From Rotaria macrura (lineage: Eukaryota; Rotifera; Eurotatoria; Philodinida; Philodinidae), in assembly GCA_900239685.1 (NCBI GenBank), contig OENT01000016.1:186001-250000 (forward strand): a stretch of 64,000 bases of DNA. Direction: 5' to 3'. Positions within the stretch are counted from its first letter, which is position 1, and each line of letters begins with the position of its first letter. Below the pieces are notes generated by a model. It was given only the letters and a program-made list of their open reading frames with translations, had not been told where the DNA came from and searched no databases. Below are positions 46,088 to 62,897 of this stretch, piece after piece. The translations under genes were made by a program, and so were the position numbers.

Positions 46088-47501
46088 ATAATTGTGTATT
46101 AAATTCAACATTCTATTCAATATTTTATAATTGCTGTTCAAAATGGAATCAAGTTAATTGCTCGCAAGAAAAAGAAGATCAACTATCTTTGTAAGTAGAA
46201 CTAATGCAATGTGCAATTTCGTTCGAAAACCTCTGTAAAACATGATAATTCAACACTTGTAGCATCAGGTTGATAGACTAGAAACTGCTGTTCTATGTTG
46301 TAGTTCCTAATGATGATAAAGAGAAAATAAACTTTGATGTTAACAATGATTTCGCTGGATAAGCAGGATCTACTCGACAAGTATGCTAATACTACAATAG
46401 TGTAATGAATACTACTCGAATTTGTATTCAAGATGTTTTTTGCTTCAAGGGAGGATACTAGTATTTAGTTAATTGGATCTTATGCTATTCAGTCTCACTC
46501 GCCAATTCTAAAACGTTTTTTATCGGTATTCCTGTTTCCTGCTCAGGCATGTTTCTGATCTATGAAACTTATTGGCACTGATATTATCATTAAATAAATG
46601 AGGCGTTGACTTTTGTTATAAAAAAAGATAGGTAAGCAAATCTAAGATAACTTCAAATTCTTTGAAATGAAGATCATCAAAGTTTAATCAACCACCTTCT
46701 ACGACTTGCGTGTTGCTACTGTTTGTTTTCTGACATTGTCATGCTTGATATTTCAGGAGCAAACTCTCAGAAATGGTTTTTCAACCTTTACGAACAATTC
46801 GACATCTTTTGATTGTCATCGGCCCTGATTTTATTTTGTCGTTGGTCTATCAGCGATAAAGCTATCGTTTCATTAAACTCATTGATCTCCTCCGATTCGA
46901 TCTAGCACGAGTCTTGAACTCATATCTCATCTGTCGTTACGAAAGGATATATTAGTTTAATTTTTTTGACTCTACTACATTTAGAAATCTTGAAAAAGAC
47001 TACCAAGCCTTTAAAAAATTGAATCTATGTAGTTTGGCTCTTTAGACACTCATGGATTAGAATGATAAATGATATGCGAATGTTATTCTGATACCAACGT
47101 TATTAGTTAGGGTCAAAAGGTAGGGATCTACTCAACAATGCCAAAACAAAAGATTTCTTTTGCATATTCATCAGCAACTAACATGAATTCTATTAGCAGC
47201 AAAACATAGGTTACAAAAACTGCTATCTAATATAATTAATATTTTTTAATCGTCATTAATAAAAAAAAAGAATTACGACGTATTTTTTCAGCTAATGATT
47301 TGAACATATTATGACTTGTAGAAACAATGTTTATAGTTCCTATCACAATTTTCAAAAATCATGTGTTTTATTTAAAAATGATACTACTGCAACAAGAAAA
47401 CAAAAAAAAACAACAACATCAACAATTACATATCACTGTACGTAAATTAAACTTTAACAAAAAGAAAAACAAAAAACAACAATGGACATTATACAACATT
47501 A
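46088..47501. other. Gene-free gap
   Basis: About 1.4 kb between convergent genes. It should hold their 3' UTRs. A Lys/Gln-rich open frame at 47327-47533 arises from A-rich low-complexity DNA and is not supported as a gene. Confidence 0.5.
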
Positions 47502-48778
47502 TTAAGTTGAGCGTAAAGATTCAAAGTATTTGATTATATTTTGAAGATAAAGACATAAAACATGGAAATATTTGATACACATTTCCCAAAGAACACGAGG
47601 CGGTAATGTATTCGTCAATAGATAGCCAAGGACAAGGCCAATAGCAAATATTGTTAATGTAAAGAAAATTTTTGATTTCGATGATTGATAAACTGTGAGT
47701 TTTTCATTTGTCGACTTTGACGGTATCGAATCATTTGTTGTAGATGGTATTTTACGTTGTCGAAACATTGACGATGATAACGATGATGATGCTGATGACG
47801 GTGCTTCATTTTGTAAAGGCATAAATCTAGTTGGTACAGTTTGAGGAGAGAATAACATTGACGATTGGTTATTAGAATAAAATGGATTATTATTATTGAA
47901 ATTTGTTGAAAATACATTAGACGGAACTTGTTGTAAAGTTGCATCGGTTTGTTCAATCCACAAGTTATTACGAAGACTTGAAGCAGCGAAACGAAAACGA
48001 GACCATAATTGAGCTTGACGTTGGGCAAATATGACTGGTGTCGAAGATTGAGTAAATAATGAAGAATTATGAAATGTTGACAATGAATTACTACCAAATG
48101 TACTTGTTTCACATGATGACATTATGGGACGCATATAATGACTATTCGTCTCACGACTTGGCCATAAGCAATTTTTACTCACTAGAAAAATAACATTTTA
48201 AACTTCGTCGTTCAATACATTCAAATAGAGAAAAAAAAATTTTTACATTTTCCTTCATCTAAACTACAACTTTCAAATCTATCAGCTAATATATTTACAC
48301 CATCCAGAGGTAAATTTAATGTTCTAGAAGCAAAAATCAATAAGAAAAATCAAAATTTTCTTGTTTCTTTTCGTTGCTGTGTTTTATTTTTGATATTTAA
48401 CCTGTCATTCGATGATGGTGTTGATTCTTGATTTGAAAATAGTATTGAATTATTATTATTATTATTGAGACTATTCGTTAATGCAGTGCTCATTCCCGTA
48501 AATGTATCAATACTTCGTCGTAGTGCTGATTGACGTCGTTGTTTAGTTGGTAATGTATCCGACGTCATTAGTATTTTTCCACTCGCTTTTGCTCTTGATC
48601 TAGTCATTGGTGGTTCAATTCTATTCATTGATTGTTTCTTTACTGTTGAATATGATCGTTTTTCGGCTGGATATCGTGGCGGTGGCCGTAAGTCGAATTC
48701 CGAATCACAATCGGATAGGAAACTATGTCTTGAATTTTCATCGTCGGATGCAATACTACAACTCGAATTCCAAGTCAT
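47502..48778 (-). CDS. Unknown Ser/Asn-rich protein with C-terminal transmembrane segment
   Basis: Not recognised. Three exons, 48778-48402, 48323-48247 and 48181-47502, in consistent phase, encode 377 aa. The N-terminal part is acidic then basic (SDDENSRHSFLSDCDSEFD; PMTRSRAKASGK; RRQSALRRS) and rich in Ser and Asn, probably disordered, with potential phosphorylation sites and a nuclear-localisation-like stretch. One strongly hydrophobic segment (IFFTLTIFAIGLVLGYLLTN, about 322-342) is followed by a 35-residue tail. This suggests a membrane protein with a large cytoplasmic or nucleoplasmic domain, perhaps of the nuclear envelope or ER; that is speculation. It starts 148 nt after the DHX15 stop on the same strand, behind an acceptor-like TTTCTAG. 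Confidence 0.75.
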
Positions 48779-48791
48779 TCTAAATCATAAT

Positions 48792-48812
48792 CTAGAAAGA
48801 AAAAAAACGATG
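48792..48812 (-). promoter_or_regulatory. Putative trans-splice acceptor between DHX15 and the unknown gene
   Basis: On the minus strand a T-rich tract ending TTTCTAG sits 13 nt before the ATG at 48778. With the 148-nt spacing from the DHX15 stop, it suggests a two-gene operon. Confidence 0.4.
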
Positions 48813-48926
48813 ACATTAAGAAACAGAGAAAACAAAACATATGCTTTACAACGACAAAGACAAACAAAGAGCAAAACACAGAAAAAATGACATTAAGCAT
48901 TTATAACAGAAACAAAATCTTAAAGT

Positions 48927-52743
<3,817 letters not shown>

Positions 52744-54163
52744 TCATGAATTTCAGATTATTGCAGCAACAAACACACAACGACAAGGAGCGAATCGGTT
52801 AGTTAGTTATTTACCAATGCACTCTGCATTTGAATATATGTTGATTAATTGACTAATGACATAGTTACTTAATAGATGTCGCAAACTATTTCGTATTTTA
52901 GACGCTATTTACAGTTTACACTACAGATATAGTTATAATTATAGACATCTAGTTTACACATAGTAGTGATTCTAATTACATAGCAAGTTATGAAACAGGT
53001 GGACATGTTCAGTTTATACGTCAATTTCACTCAGTGAACATTGTTTGATCGATTGCATATTAAACTGCATTTTATATTGCTGTGCAAACCTGTTTCTGTA
53101 TCCGATATAGTAGACGGGCGTCCTTGATTATAGTTTACTAACAGCAAACCCATTGTGATTGTTTGTGTTTCAAGTTCTTGCTTTTGAATAACATTACATC
53201 ACAATAATATCAGAATGATTAAACTTGTATTCTTTTACGGATCTCAGAACGACATCGATTTTAATTCTATTTTTATTGTAACAATGTAACAGTTGTGTGT
53301 GGAAATAATGTTATATGATTGGAAACTTTGGATATCATTAGCTCAGTATAAGATAGTCTAACATAAAATGTGACAAATCGAGAAGCTTTTTTTTCTCTTG
53401 AAACTAGTGGTAAAAAAATGTTTCTTTGCATCAGCTCATTTGCATGTCTGACTTGAGACGGCGTGGTTCTATAAACGAAAGTAGCATGCAGAGAAAAAAG
53501 AAAAGTATTAACAAGACAATGATTTGTATCATAATCAACTGAGATAGGCTTGTATTACATTTACTTCGCCATTATATTAGCAATGTTTAGAACGATTGAA
53601 TAATAATGTAAATGAGAGTATTGACATAATCTTTTTTCTATATCTCCGCTGTCTTCCCTTTTGCATATGCAGAGACTATTAATGATTCAAATCCTTTTTT
53701 AGCATTTACTCGATCTATGAGAAAGTTCAAGCATTGTTAATTGATAGACGCAAACAAACGAGCAACAACCCCAATAATTGTAACTTATGTTAAAAGGAAT
53801 GAGACAATCAATTGTAAAATGTGTTGAAACAAAAATTGCAACGGTCATTTATATTGTAGAGGTTGTGTACGGTCAGAGTAGCGTAGACAAGCAGGCTGTC
53901 ACATATATTACGTTTCGTTCTTTGTTATTAATCATATGTATTGCTTTTTGACGATATCGAGAATGTTGAATCATCGGAAATTCGTTTGAGCTTTTCAGAG
54001 AAATGGATACATTGACATGATAGAAACTGCATCAAGGTGCTAACATGAGTTTCTGTCCATCATCGGTGAGTTTTGCACAACAGTACTCTTGGTGTTTGAT
54101 TGGATCACCGAGTTTCGGGACTGAACTGATGAAGGATGTTGAGCTAGCCTTGACGTCATATAT

Positions 54164-54264
54164 GTCAAACTTGAAACTTGAATTCAATTCTTGAATATCT
54201 GAACTTTTACTATTGAATAGCTGAAAAGGGACTTCATCGATTGAATTCAAGTTTCACATTTGAC
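54164..54264. repeat. 24-bp near-perfect inverted repeat
   Basis: The 24 bases at 54164-54187 and the reverse complement of 54241-54264 differ at only two positions; the arms share GAAACTTGAATTCAA exactly. The 53-nt loop is unremarkable. A palindromic transposon remnant or small-RNA hairpin is possible. Confidence 0.7.
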
Positions 54265-55030
54265 ACTAGGGATCATAACTCAACGTCATTTCTTAAAAGC
54301 CTGATTAAATTAAAGTGCTTTACAGAATAAGTGTGACGTTTACTGCAACTAGTATACAGATTACAATCAGTATTTTTCTCTCGATATTCATAGGACAAAA
54401 ATGATATGTATCCTTAATGATTTTATTTTCTTCGATTTCATGTATAGGAGTTGACTCTGGAGAAAGATCTCAGACAAGAATCGTGCTATTCAAATATTGC
54501 TTAAATGACTATATTCATGAATAGGATAGTAATGGAGCATTTATCTGTAATGCATGTTTACCTCGAAGAATAAAATGATTTCATCATATGCAATATCTAT
54601 TCAAATTATATTTTTGATTAAGTGCCGAGTAATGTCGCTTAGAATTTAGTTAGGAAATAGGGTTTGTCCAATTGAATATTCTTATTGAATTTTTATTCAG
54701 ACACGAATATTTATATCAGCACTATTTGACTAACTGCTCTATATATCAATTTGAGAAAGGTACATCGAGTCGTTCAAATTAAAAAGTTAAAATCAAAGAT
54801 TTCTATAGCTTTCAACAATCAAAAGCAGGATTTTTCGATAAGAATAATTAAACTAATAAATCCTCCATAGAAATATCTTAGGCATGATATTCGAAGTACA
54901 GCAAAATCGATGATACCACTACATAAAAACTGAACTCCAATCTCAAACGCACAAAAAGACTGACAAAGTCAACACGTATTTCACTTATATTCTGTTTCAA
55001 CTAAAGAAAAATGATTCAAATGCCAACATT

Positions 55031-55070
55031 TGTATATCACATCGAATCTGTATATTCGATGTGATATACA
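55031..55070. repeat. 17-bp perfect hairpin upstream of WDR82
   Basis: TGTATATCACATCGAAT (55031-55047) and ATTCGATGTGATATACA (55054-55070) are perfect reverse complements around the 6-nt loop CTGTAT. It is about 250 bp upstream of the WDR82 start codon. A recent inversion duplication, a cruciform regulatory site or a small structured RNA could explain it. Confidence 0.85.
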
Positions 55071-55320
55071 GTAAAAAGAATGCACAATTTACACGTTTAC
55101 ATCGATTGTCTTGCAGAAATAAAAGAGACAATGACTGATGGATGATGCCAAAGAAAGAGTAATGATAAATGTTATAAATAAAACCAATGAGACAAGAGAT
55201 CAAAAGATGTCACCAGAGGTTTTGGTAAAACAAATCCATAGCAACAAATCATTGGAACTTGTGTAGAACACAAAAACGTATTTTTTTTTGTCTTATTATT
55301 AGATCAAATAGAATAAAAAG

Positions 55321-57351
55321 ATGTTGATCAATGATACGAATGTAAAATCATTTCGTATGACAAAAATATTTCGTGAAAATACAGAACGTATTAATGCATG
55401 TGATTTTAATAAAAATGGTATGTTTAAAATTTGTATGGTTTTTAATTAGAATTTTCTTTCTATTTTTGTTTGTTGTTGAATAGGTGATTTACTTATTTCA
55501 AGTTCCGATGATGACACAATTGTTGTTTATGATTGTGAAGCTGGATTGTAAGAATCAATATCGATTTGTTCGATGTTAATTGTATGAAACAAATATTTAG
55601 ACCTAAACGACCTATTCCCAGTAAAAAATATGGTTGTGATATGATACGATTCACACGTAGTGGTGAACAAGCACTTCATTGCTCAATGAAAGTAGATGGT
55701 ATCTGGAAATTCATCTATTTGTTTATTCTTAATGATTAACGATTTCTTTTTAGATAGTATTCGATATTTGTCTTTGTCAGATAGTAAATACATTCGTTAT
55801 TATACAGGACATACGAAAAAGTAGGATACTGTCGAATATAATTTGTATTATATGTATGCATTTCATTTTAGAGTACGAAGTTTAGCTGTATCACCTATTG
55901 ATAAATCATTTCTTTCTGCATCAGCTGACCGAACTGTACGTGTATGGGATTTGAGAAGTGCACTTTGTCAAGTAAATATTAATATGAAAAAGAAGCACGT
56001 TTTTAAGATTGAACTCGGTTTCTTTCTATTAGGGTCTTATAATAACACCAGGAAATCCGGTAGTTGACTATGACCCAGATGGACTTGCTTTTGGTATTGG
56101 AATCGATTCACAAATAATTGGTTTATATGATATTCGTAATCATGAAAAAGTAGAAACACTCGGTTTTTATTCATTTCATTATTCGTTGTAATGCCTTCTT
56201 TTAAAGGGACCATTTGAAATGTTAAAATACGAATGTGAAGGTGATTTCGAATGGACCCATTTACGATTTAGTCCGAATGGAAAAATGATCCTTGTTTCAA
56301 CCAATACTTCATTGATATTACTTGTTGATGCATTTAGTGGTGTTCTTTTGCATACATTTACTGTAATGAAGACAATATCTAGAAATAAAATTCTAGTATA
56401 ATCTACTAATTTAATTCTATTTCTTCTTCACAGGGACATCAAAATACAAAAAATGTTCCTTTGGAAGCTTCATTTAGTCCGGATTCGAAATATGTGTTTT
56501 GTGGTATGTATGATATGTCATATCAGAACGATTTTCTTTTCAAAAGATAAAACGAGAAGTTAACATTTCAATATTCGCGTCGGCAGGGAATTTCAAAAAA
56601 AAAGTACTACGACCAAATTCAAGTATGACGTTTAAATACTAGTTCGAATCTTTCTTCTACAAGTGATTTAATAAGTAAGAGCTTTTGTATGCTCATACAT
56701 TTATTGAGAAAGTAATCTTTTCGAGTCTTTATCCCATAGAATTTTCTCTTAAATACTATTTTGTTACACATTGAAGCAACTGTTTCAATTAAATAGATTA
56801 CTTCAACATCATAATTAATCATTAGTATAAGATTTTGGCAGAGAATTCTTTGTTTTAATTCAAGTTCTTTGCTCTAATTTTCGTTGAGAAAGAATATAAA
56901 AATAGGATGCAAACTTATATATTTCAAATTTTTGTTCAAGCTCCGAAAACGAGCGATCATACGGTCTAGTTAATTTTTGTTGGTTTTCCAATTATACATT
57001 ATAACCCATTGATATCCTTTGACAATCATGAATGATCGTTGTTTTCTCTTTTGTCACCTTATGAAGAATTATTGACTTGATTGAAAAATATTCGTATCAC
57101 TGAAATGTTACATTGCTCTAGGTTCGACTGATGGTCGTATACATGTGTGGCGAACAGCAGACGGTGAAAAACTGACTACATTTACTACCGACAATTCTTC
57201 AGATTGTATTCAATGTGTTCAATTCAATCCAAAGTCATTTATGTTAGCTAGTACTTCTACAAATATGGTTAGACAAGAAACTTCTTTTGAAAATAAATCA
57301 TTCAATATTGTTGTTTAGGTATTTTGGTTGCCACCAGTCGAAGATGATTGA
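55321..57351 (+). CDS. WDR82: WDR82, WD-repeat subunit of SET1/COMPASS and PNUTS-PP1 complexes
   Basis: WDR82 tethers the SET1 H3K4 methyltransferase to Ser5-phosphorylated RNA polymerase II and belongs to the PNUTS/PP1 termination complex. Ten exons, 55321-55417, 55484-55547, 55601-55698, 55754-55820, 55872-55971, 56033-56149, 56207-56362, 56434-56503, 57122-57267 and 57319-57351, encode 315 aa (human 313). Family features are SFRMTKIFRENTERINACDF, SSSDDDTIVVYD, KYIRYYTGHTKKVRSLAVSP, DRTVRVWDLRS, DPDGLAFGIG and the closing MVFWLPPVEDD. Introns are short except number 8 (618 nt). An acceptor-like TTATTATTAG lies 18 nt before the ATG. Confidence 0.96.
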
Positions 57352-57451
57352 AATAAATAGTCGAATAATGCGTTTTTCTTTTCATTTCTCTTTTGTCTTT
57401 TCGTGTGCAATACTCTTATTATTGTGTTATGTAAATTATGTGTATTGTAAC

Positions 57452-57470
57452 TTGTACGGTGTATTTTTAG
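57452..57470 (+). promoter_or_regulatory. Putative trans-splice acceptor before DRC5
   Basis: GTATTTTTAG ends exactly at ATG 57471. The 119-nt gap after the WDR82 stop includes a T-rich stretch (about 57370-57415), as seen between cistrons of trans-spliced operons. Confidence 0.5.
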
Positions 57471-59497
57471 ATGTCGGAAGAAGTAGCTTCTAATCCAGGA
57501 CCACCTGTAGATAATTCGGTTGCACCACCAACAACTGAAATTCAGTCAGCAGTCGATGAAAATGCAACGAACCTTGTTGAAGATGCTATACAAGCTGAAA
57601 TTAAATATTCAATGTTAAATCCAGAACTAAAACCAGTTCGTCGTATCATAGCTGATGATCTTGAATGGAGTTTACGTATTGTTCCAGCTTTGACCGACTT
57701 AGCATTGAACTCTCTTGTACAAAGTTTCGATACAAATCCAAAATACGATGAATTGTTAGATAAGCATCGTCATCAATTATTAAAAAGTCTACCAACAAGT
57801 ATCCCACTCAAAGTGACAGCACCATTGATTGAAGATGAAAATTATTGGCAAAAATGTTGTAAAGAAAAATGGCCGATTTGTGATATAAAACAGTACGATA
57901 ATTCTTGGAAACGTTTTTATTTTGAAAAACATATTGAAGAAATCATTGAGAATTTTGTGCCAGCACGAGATGATACGAAAAAACTATTCGAATATGTAAA
58001 TCTGGGTAAGTTGAAAATTTTCAGTTTAATTTCAAGAAAGTCTCATAATATACTACCTGTAATAATAAATTCAAGCATACACTAAGTTTGCTTTAACTGA
58101 TCCTAGGGATTTATCTTACAATTGTATCTCGTTCGAGACACGTAACTTTATCATTCTTCTGGTTTGTTTTCGTACGTTCATGTGCGTTACATCGGTCTGA
58201 GAACTAGGAGAGAAAGATTGATGATAAAGTGTTTGTAACTGTAAGTCATAATAGTAGATTCACGTTTGCCATGGAATCGAATCACTGGATATAAATCAAG
58301 TCTAAATTTTTACTCGTATGCTTGATTACATTGTTGTTGAAATATATTTGACAACGAAATTCTTCTCTTTTTCAAAGGAGCGCACTATGTTAAACGACTT
58401 GATATCAAACAACTTTTACCACCCGTTGAAATGCAAGATAAAATCTTACAAAATGACGATGAATTTTTCGATGATGATGAAGACAATGATTTAAATGATG
58501 GTCGTGATGCTGAACTTAAAAAAACATTATGTGATCATTTCGATTTTACGGATCTGATCAAACGTTTACCGAACTTAGAAGAACTTCATCTAGTTTATGG
58601 TGTGAAAGGTTGTGGAATGAATTTCGATTGGAATATGTTCGAATTTACGAAAAAAGATTGTCAAATATTAGCGAAATGCGTACAGCAATGTAAAACATTA
58701 CGAGTTTTACATTTACACAGAAGTAAAGTTGATGATTTGAAAGTACGAATGTTAATACGAGATGGTTTACTTGATCATCCAACATTGGTAGACCTCAATC
58801 TTGAACATAATCAAATTAGTGATCGTAAGTTAGAATGGAAAAAGAAAAGTTTTTATTTTCTTTTCATCATAATTGAAATTAATATTGTATATATTTGCAG
58901 GTGGATGCCGAGCTGTTGCTAAACTACTTAATGGGCATTCAAAATTACTTCGATTGAATTTATGTAACAATCTTATTGGTGCGCAAGGTAAGTGTACAAA
59001 GAAAGAAAAATGCGAAACACAAAAATGAATATTTACTGATTCAAGGTGCACAGGCGATCGCATATGGTCTCACGAAATCAGCAACAATCGAATATTTAAA
59101 TCTACGTTTAAATCGCATGGGCGATGAAGGTGGTCAAGCTGTTTGCCTAGCATTATTAATGAACCAATCATTACGTGAATTAAATTTATCATCGAATAAT
59201 CTATCCGAGCCAACAGGAAATAAATTAGCTGAAATACTTAATCGAAACAAAATTCTCTTGAAAATTGATATGAGTGCCAATCGTTTAGGTGGTGACATTG
59301 GCAAATCATTACAAGAAGGTTTACAAGATAATAGTACATTATTATATTTTGATTTACGTATGACAGAATGTGGACAAGAATCGGAATATATCATTAATCA
59401 AAAATTGAAAGCCAATCGAGAACAAGATCGTTTAAGACGTATACAAGAAAAAAATAGTCAAGATAATAAAGGACGTACATATTCACACTTGTTTTGA
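57471..59497 (+). CDS. DRC5: Dynein regulatory complex subunit 5 (TCTE1), leucine-rich repeat protein
   Basis: DRC5/TCTE1 is a component of the nexin-dynein regulatory complex that controls ciliary and flagellar bending. Exons 57471-58005, 58378-58824, 58901-58987 and 59046-59497 give 506 aa (human TCTE1 501). The N-terminal region with RRIIADDLEWSLRIVPALTD and the KCCKEKWPICDIKQYDNSWK block is typical. The C-terminal half has ribonuclease-inhibitor-type LRRs (LRVLHLHRSKVDD, LVDLNLEHNQISD, IEYLNLRLNRMGDEGGQAV, LRELNLSSNNLSE). An acidic insert (FFDDDEDNDLND) precedes the LRRs. It starts 119 nt after WDR82 behind an acceptor-like motif. Ciliated epithelia of rotifers would need this gene. Confidence 0.93.
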
Positions 59498-62400
59498 GAA
59501 TTTCTTTTTTCTTACTTGTCTTCAACAATAATCCGTCCATTTTATTCCATTTTATAATATTCAATTTGCTTTTCTTTTCGGTCTATTCGAATGTATTTTT
59601 TTTTCGAAAAATAAAAATTATTGCCATATGAAAATCGGACTCAAGCCAAAATAATTTTTCCTGAATGTCAGCAGTGAACGATAGGAACAAATGATCAAAA
59701 CATAATTTCTTTTCAAGTAGAAATGATTCAACTCACAGAAAGTTATGTACAACAAGGAAAAATGAAACAATCAAGATAAATTTATAAGCATCTCTGACTC
59801 ACTGTTCGTGTAATTGATGTCTTTTGACTTTCTGCTAGTACAATTTATCTAAACGTTGAAAAGACAATGAGTCACATCTGTTTGCATGCTTTTAAAAGTC
59901 TCGTTATGAAAGAATAAATTAATCATGGATTTAAAATCGAAATCGTTCCATAAACAACGAATCCTATTTCTTAAAAAGTGTTTCTTCTATAAATGGAATA
60001 ACTTCTCAAATTTTTTTTTGTTTTTCGTGATGTTGTTTTGTTCTCTATTGAAGAGAATTCGTAATGCAAAACTTGCCGTACGCTTCCAAGTTCTCAACAT
60101 TCCCTTCTAATTATAAAAGGGATGGAATACCGACGGTAAATATGATTTACAATTCTACGTTTTTATGAAACTGATAGCATCGAGCATTTACTGATAAAAT
60201 TTTCCTTAGAAACAACAAATCAGTCAGATCTTTAAAAAAAATATCAATCAGAAGGCATGTCACTATTCATCGTTTTGCTGCACTGAAAAAATTTAATAAG
60301 ATCTTGAAAAAAAGAATATGACACTTTGTTTAAAAAAGTTCATATATTAAAACTGTATTGACTGTAGTTATTACTTGAAGACCATTCATCGCAGCTAATC
60401 AAAGAATACACGAGAAAACGAAGCGGAGAACACTGACATTTTGGTGTTGTAACTGATTTGAATTTGAAATAAGGATGAAGACAAGATATTTGTCTTTGTT
60501 CATATTCAGATTAAATCATTTTCGAAAGGATTTTTCTCGTCTCGTCAATCAAAAGGAAGAGCTTTCAAAATGTGTCTAGCACTAAGAAACTCGAAATCAA
60601 CAACAGATTCTTTTTCTCATCAAGAAGAAGCACTGTTCCCAAGTGAACTGAAAATATTATTATTTTGCATCTGGTTATCATAAGTTTATAATAATTTGAA
60701 CATGTCATTATAAAAATAAATTAAAAAAAAATGAATTCAATAAAAAATTTATTCGATCATGAAGAATTAAGTAAAAATGTCGCAGAAGTTAAGAATTCAT
60801 GAATGAATGAAGATTATAATTGAAAAATCATTATTATTCATACTATTCTGTTTGACTCAGATCTAATAGAAAGAACAATACTCACTATGTGGTCCGTTAG
60901 AATAAAAGACAGGAAAAATTTTCGCCTTGTACTTTTATCTTTAAAGATCCTGCTTAATTGAATTATATATAGAAACACAGTGCATCAATGTTCTCGTCTA
61001 CTTGTTTGCCAGCAAACCCAAGGTATTCTGCATTAATAATAGGTAGGAAAGAGTCTTCGTCTTCATTAAATTCAAAAGAAGTAAGTAGTTATTTATATCA
61101 ACTATACAAAAGAAGCAATTGTTAGATTGAAACAAACATGAGATTACAGAATGAAGCTGAATTATTCCAAATTAGTTCCGTCTGCATTTGATTTTCATAA
61201 TTGACTTCGTTATTTAAAATCATACTCACAATCTACTGACATTAAAATTAAACAAACTTTACTTACAATGCAAGTTTGAAATGTGAACACGTAATCTAGC
61301 TGTTGTTCGATTCACGTTCCTTCGAAAGTTTCTTTTCATTAAGTTCACACAGTATTTCTAGATGAGTTTTTAAAAATAACCATAGGCAGATTTTTTCTTT
61401 CTACAATAAAATATAATTTTGGAACTCATAATCTTCTTGAGAATCTTTCGATTGTGACTTTCTGTTTTGCCAAGAGAATATTACCTTGATGCATTTTAAA
61501 AGGACACATCACATGTGAAATCATCTTAAAAACCGGAATGCATTAGTTCATGCGTGTTTTGAAAATGTGTTGGCGGCAAGCTTCTGCTTCAATGACATTT
61601 TTAGCCTGAACTTAATTATCAATATGGAAAAAAGTACATGTCAGCAAAAGAACTATTTTATCACTTAGGCATCTTGGCTTCCACTTTTCGATAATGATTC
61701 TACCATATTAGAAATGACTTTCTATTTCAACAACGAGTTGTTTAATTGAATTCCTTTTGCACAACTGTGAAACAGAATTGTAAAAATAAATGAATGCTGT
61801 CATCAGAAAAGACATTGGAGACTAGTTTTTCTAAGCATACATGAGTGAACTTTTATTCTCTCTAAACTTGTTGAAAAATAGGAAATTTGTTGGACGTGAA
61901 ATGGGTATTATTCTTTATAAAATTCGTCGAAACGTAAACGAAAAATTTCCAACCAATGGATCGCAACAGTAATGAAATTGTGATCGTTTTTTACGTGAAA
62001 ACCACTTTTAGACTTTAAAATTTAATTCATTTTCAATGTTCTCAACTAATTTCTGTTATACAAACTGGGATTTATATACACGAAGTTTCATTAGCACACT
62101 ATAATTAAACGGAAAATAGAATGTGAATCGATAGATACTTCAAACTCAAAGCGCAATCAATAGAAGAATTTATTTATGGTGTGCTAGTTTCTAGATATTA
62201 TCTTAAATGACTAGCTATATAATCAAAATGAATCTTAAACAGCTGAGCGTCGAAATTATATTAAAGAATTCTTCAAAAGTTATTATAATTTTTTCCTCCG
62301 TCCACTGGCTGCTCTTTTCGTTGACTAACAATGATAAGGACCTGTTTTATTTTTCTCTACAGTTCCTGCTATTTCTGTTCATAGCTATAACTGTTTTCTA

Positions 62401-62897
62401 AATGATTAGAAAGTTCTAATCCTTCATGTCACATATGATTCAGCATGATACGAACTTGTTAGTCAAAAAAGAGGTGTGTATAATATTTTTGAGTTTTTGT
62501 GTTTTCTAAAATATAGATGAGATTGAGTCTAGATGTTTTAATAAATGCTCATAGATGTTAACTTCGACCAGGGTAACAATGGTGAGTCAAGAAAAAAACA
62601 AAGACGTGAGCTCAATGAAGATAAATCCATGGCATTGATACAATATGAAACGAGTCTACGTTTATTTGCAATTAGAATACAAAATAAAATATCTTTTACG
62701 CTAACATGTAACCTTTTCGATATTTGTTCTTTTTATGCGTATTATTAAGAGGCAACATTTTTATGTGAAACACTGATATGATTAAAAGAGCACAATTATG
62801 TTTCTTTTCTCTTTTTTTTTCATTCTTCTTCTTCTCCTTCTTCTGATAAGTACTACCAAGGATACACTAACGAAATGTACTTTGTCCGTAGATTTGT
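59498..62897. other. Gene-free region between DRC5 and the DUF3445 gene
   Basis: About 3.4 kb. The left end has AATAAA-like signals (about 59608-59620) suitable for DRC5 polyadenylation. Short hydrophobic open frames (62207-62401, 62545-62748) lack support. A TTC/CTT-rich tract lies at about 62797-62846. Nothing else was recognised. Confidence 0.5.

Noticed and set aside
54032-54250. 72-codon minus-strand open frame as a gene
   Set aside because: It overlaps the inverted repeat, lacks a known motif and has no upstream exon; kept only as a possible remnant.
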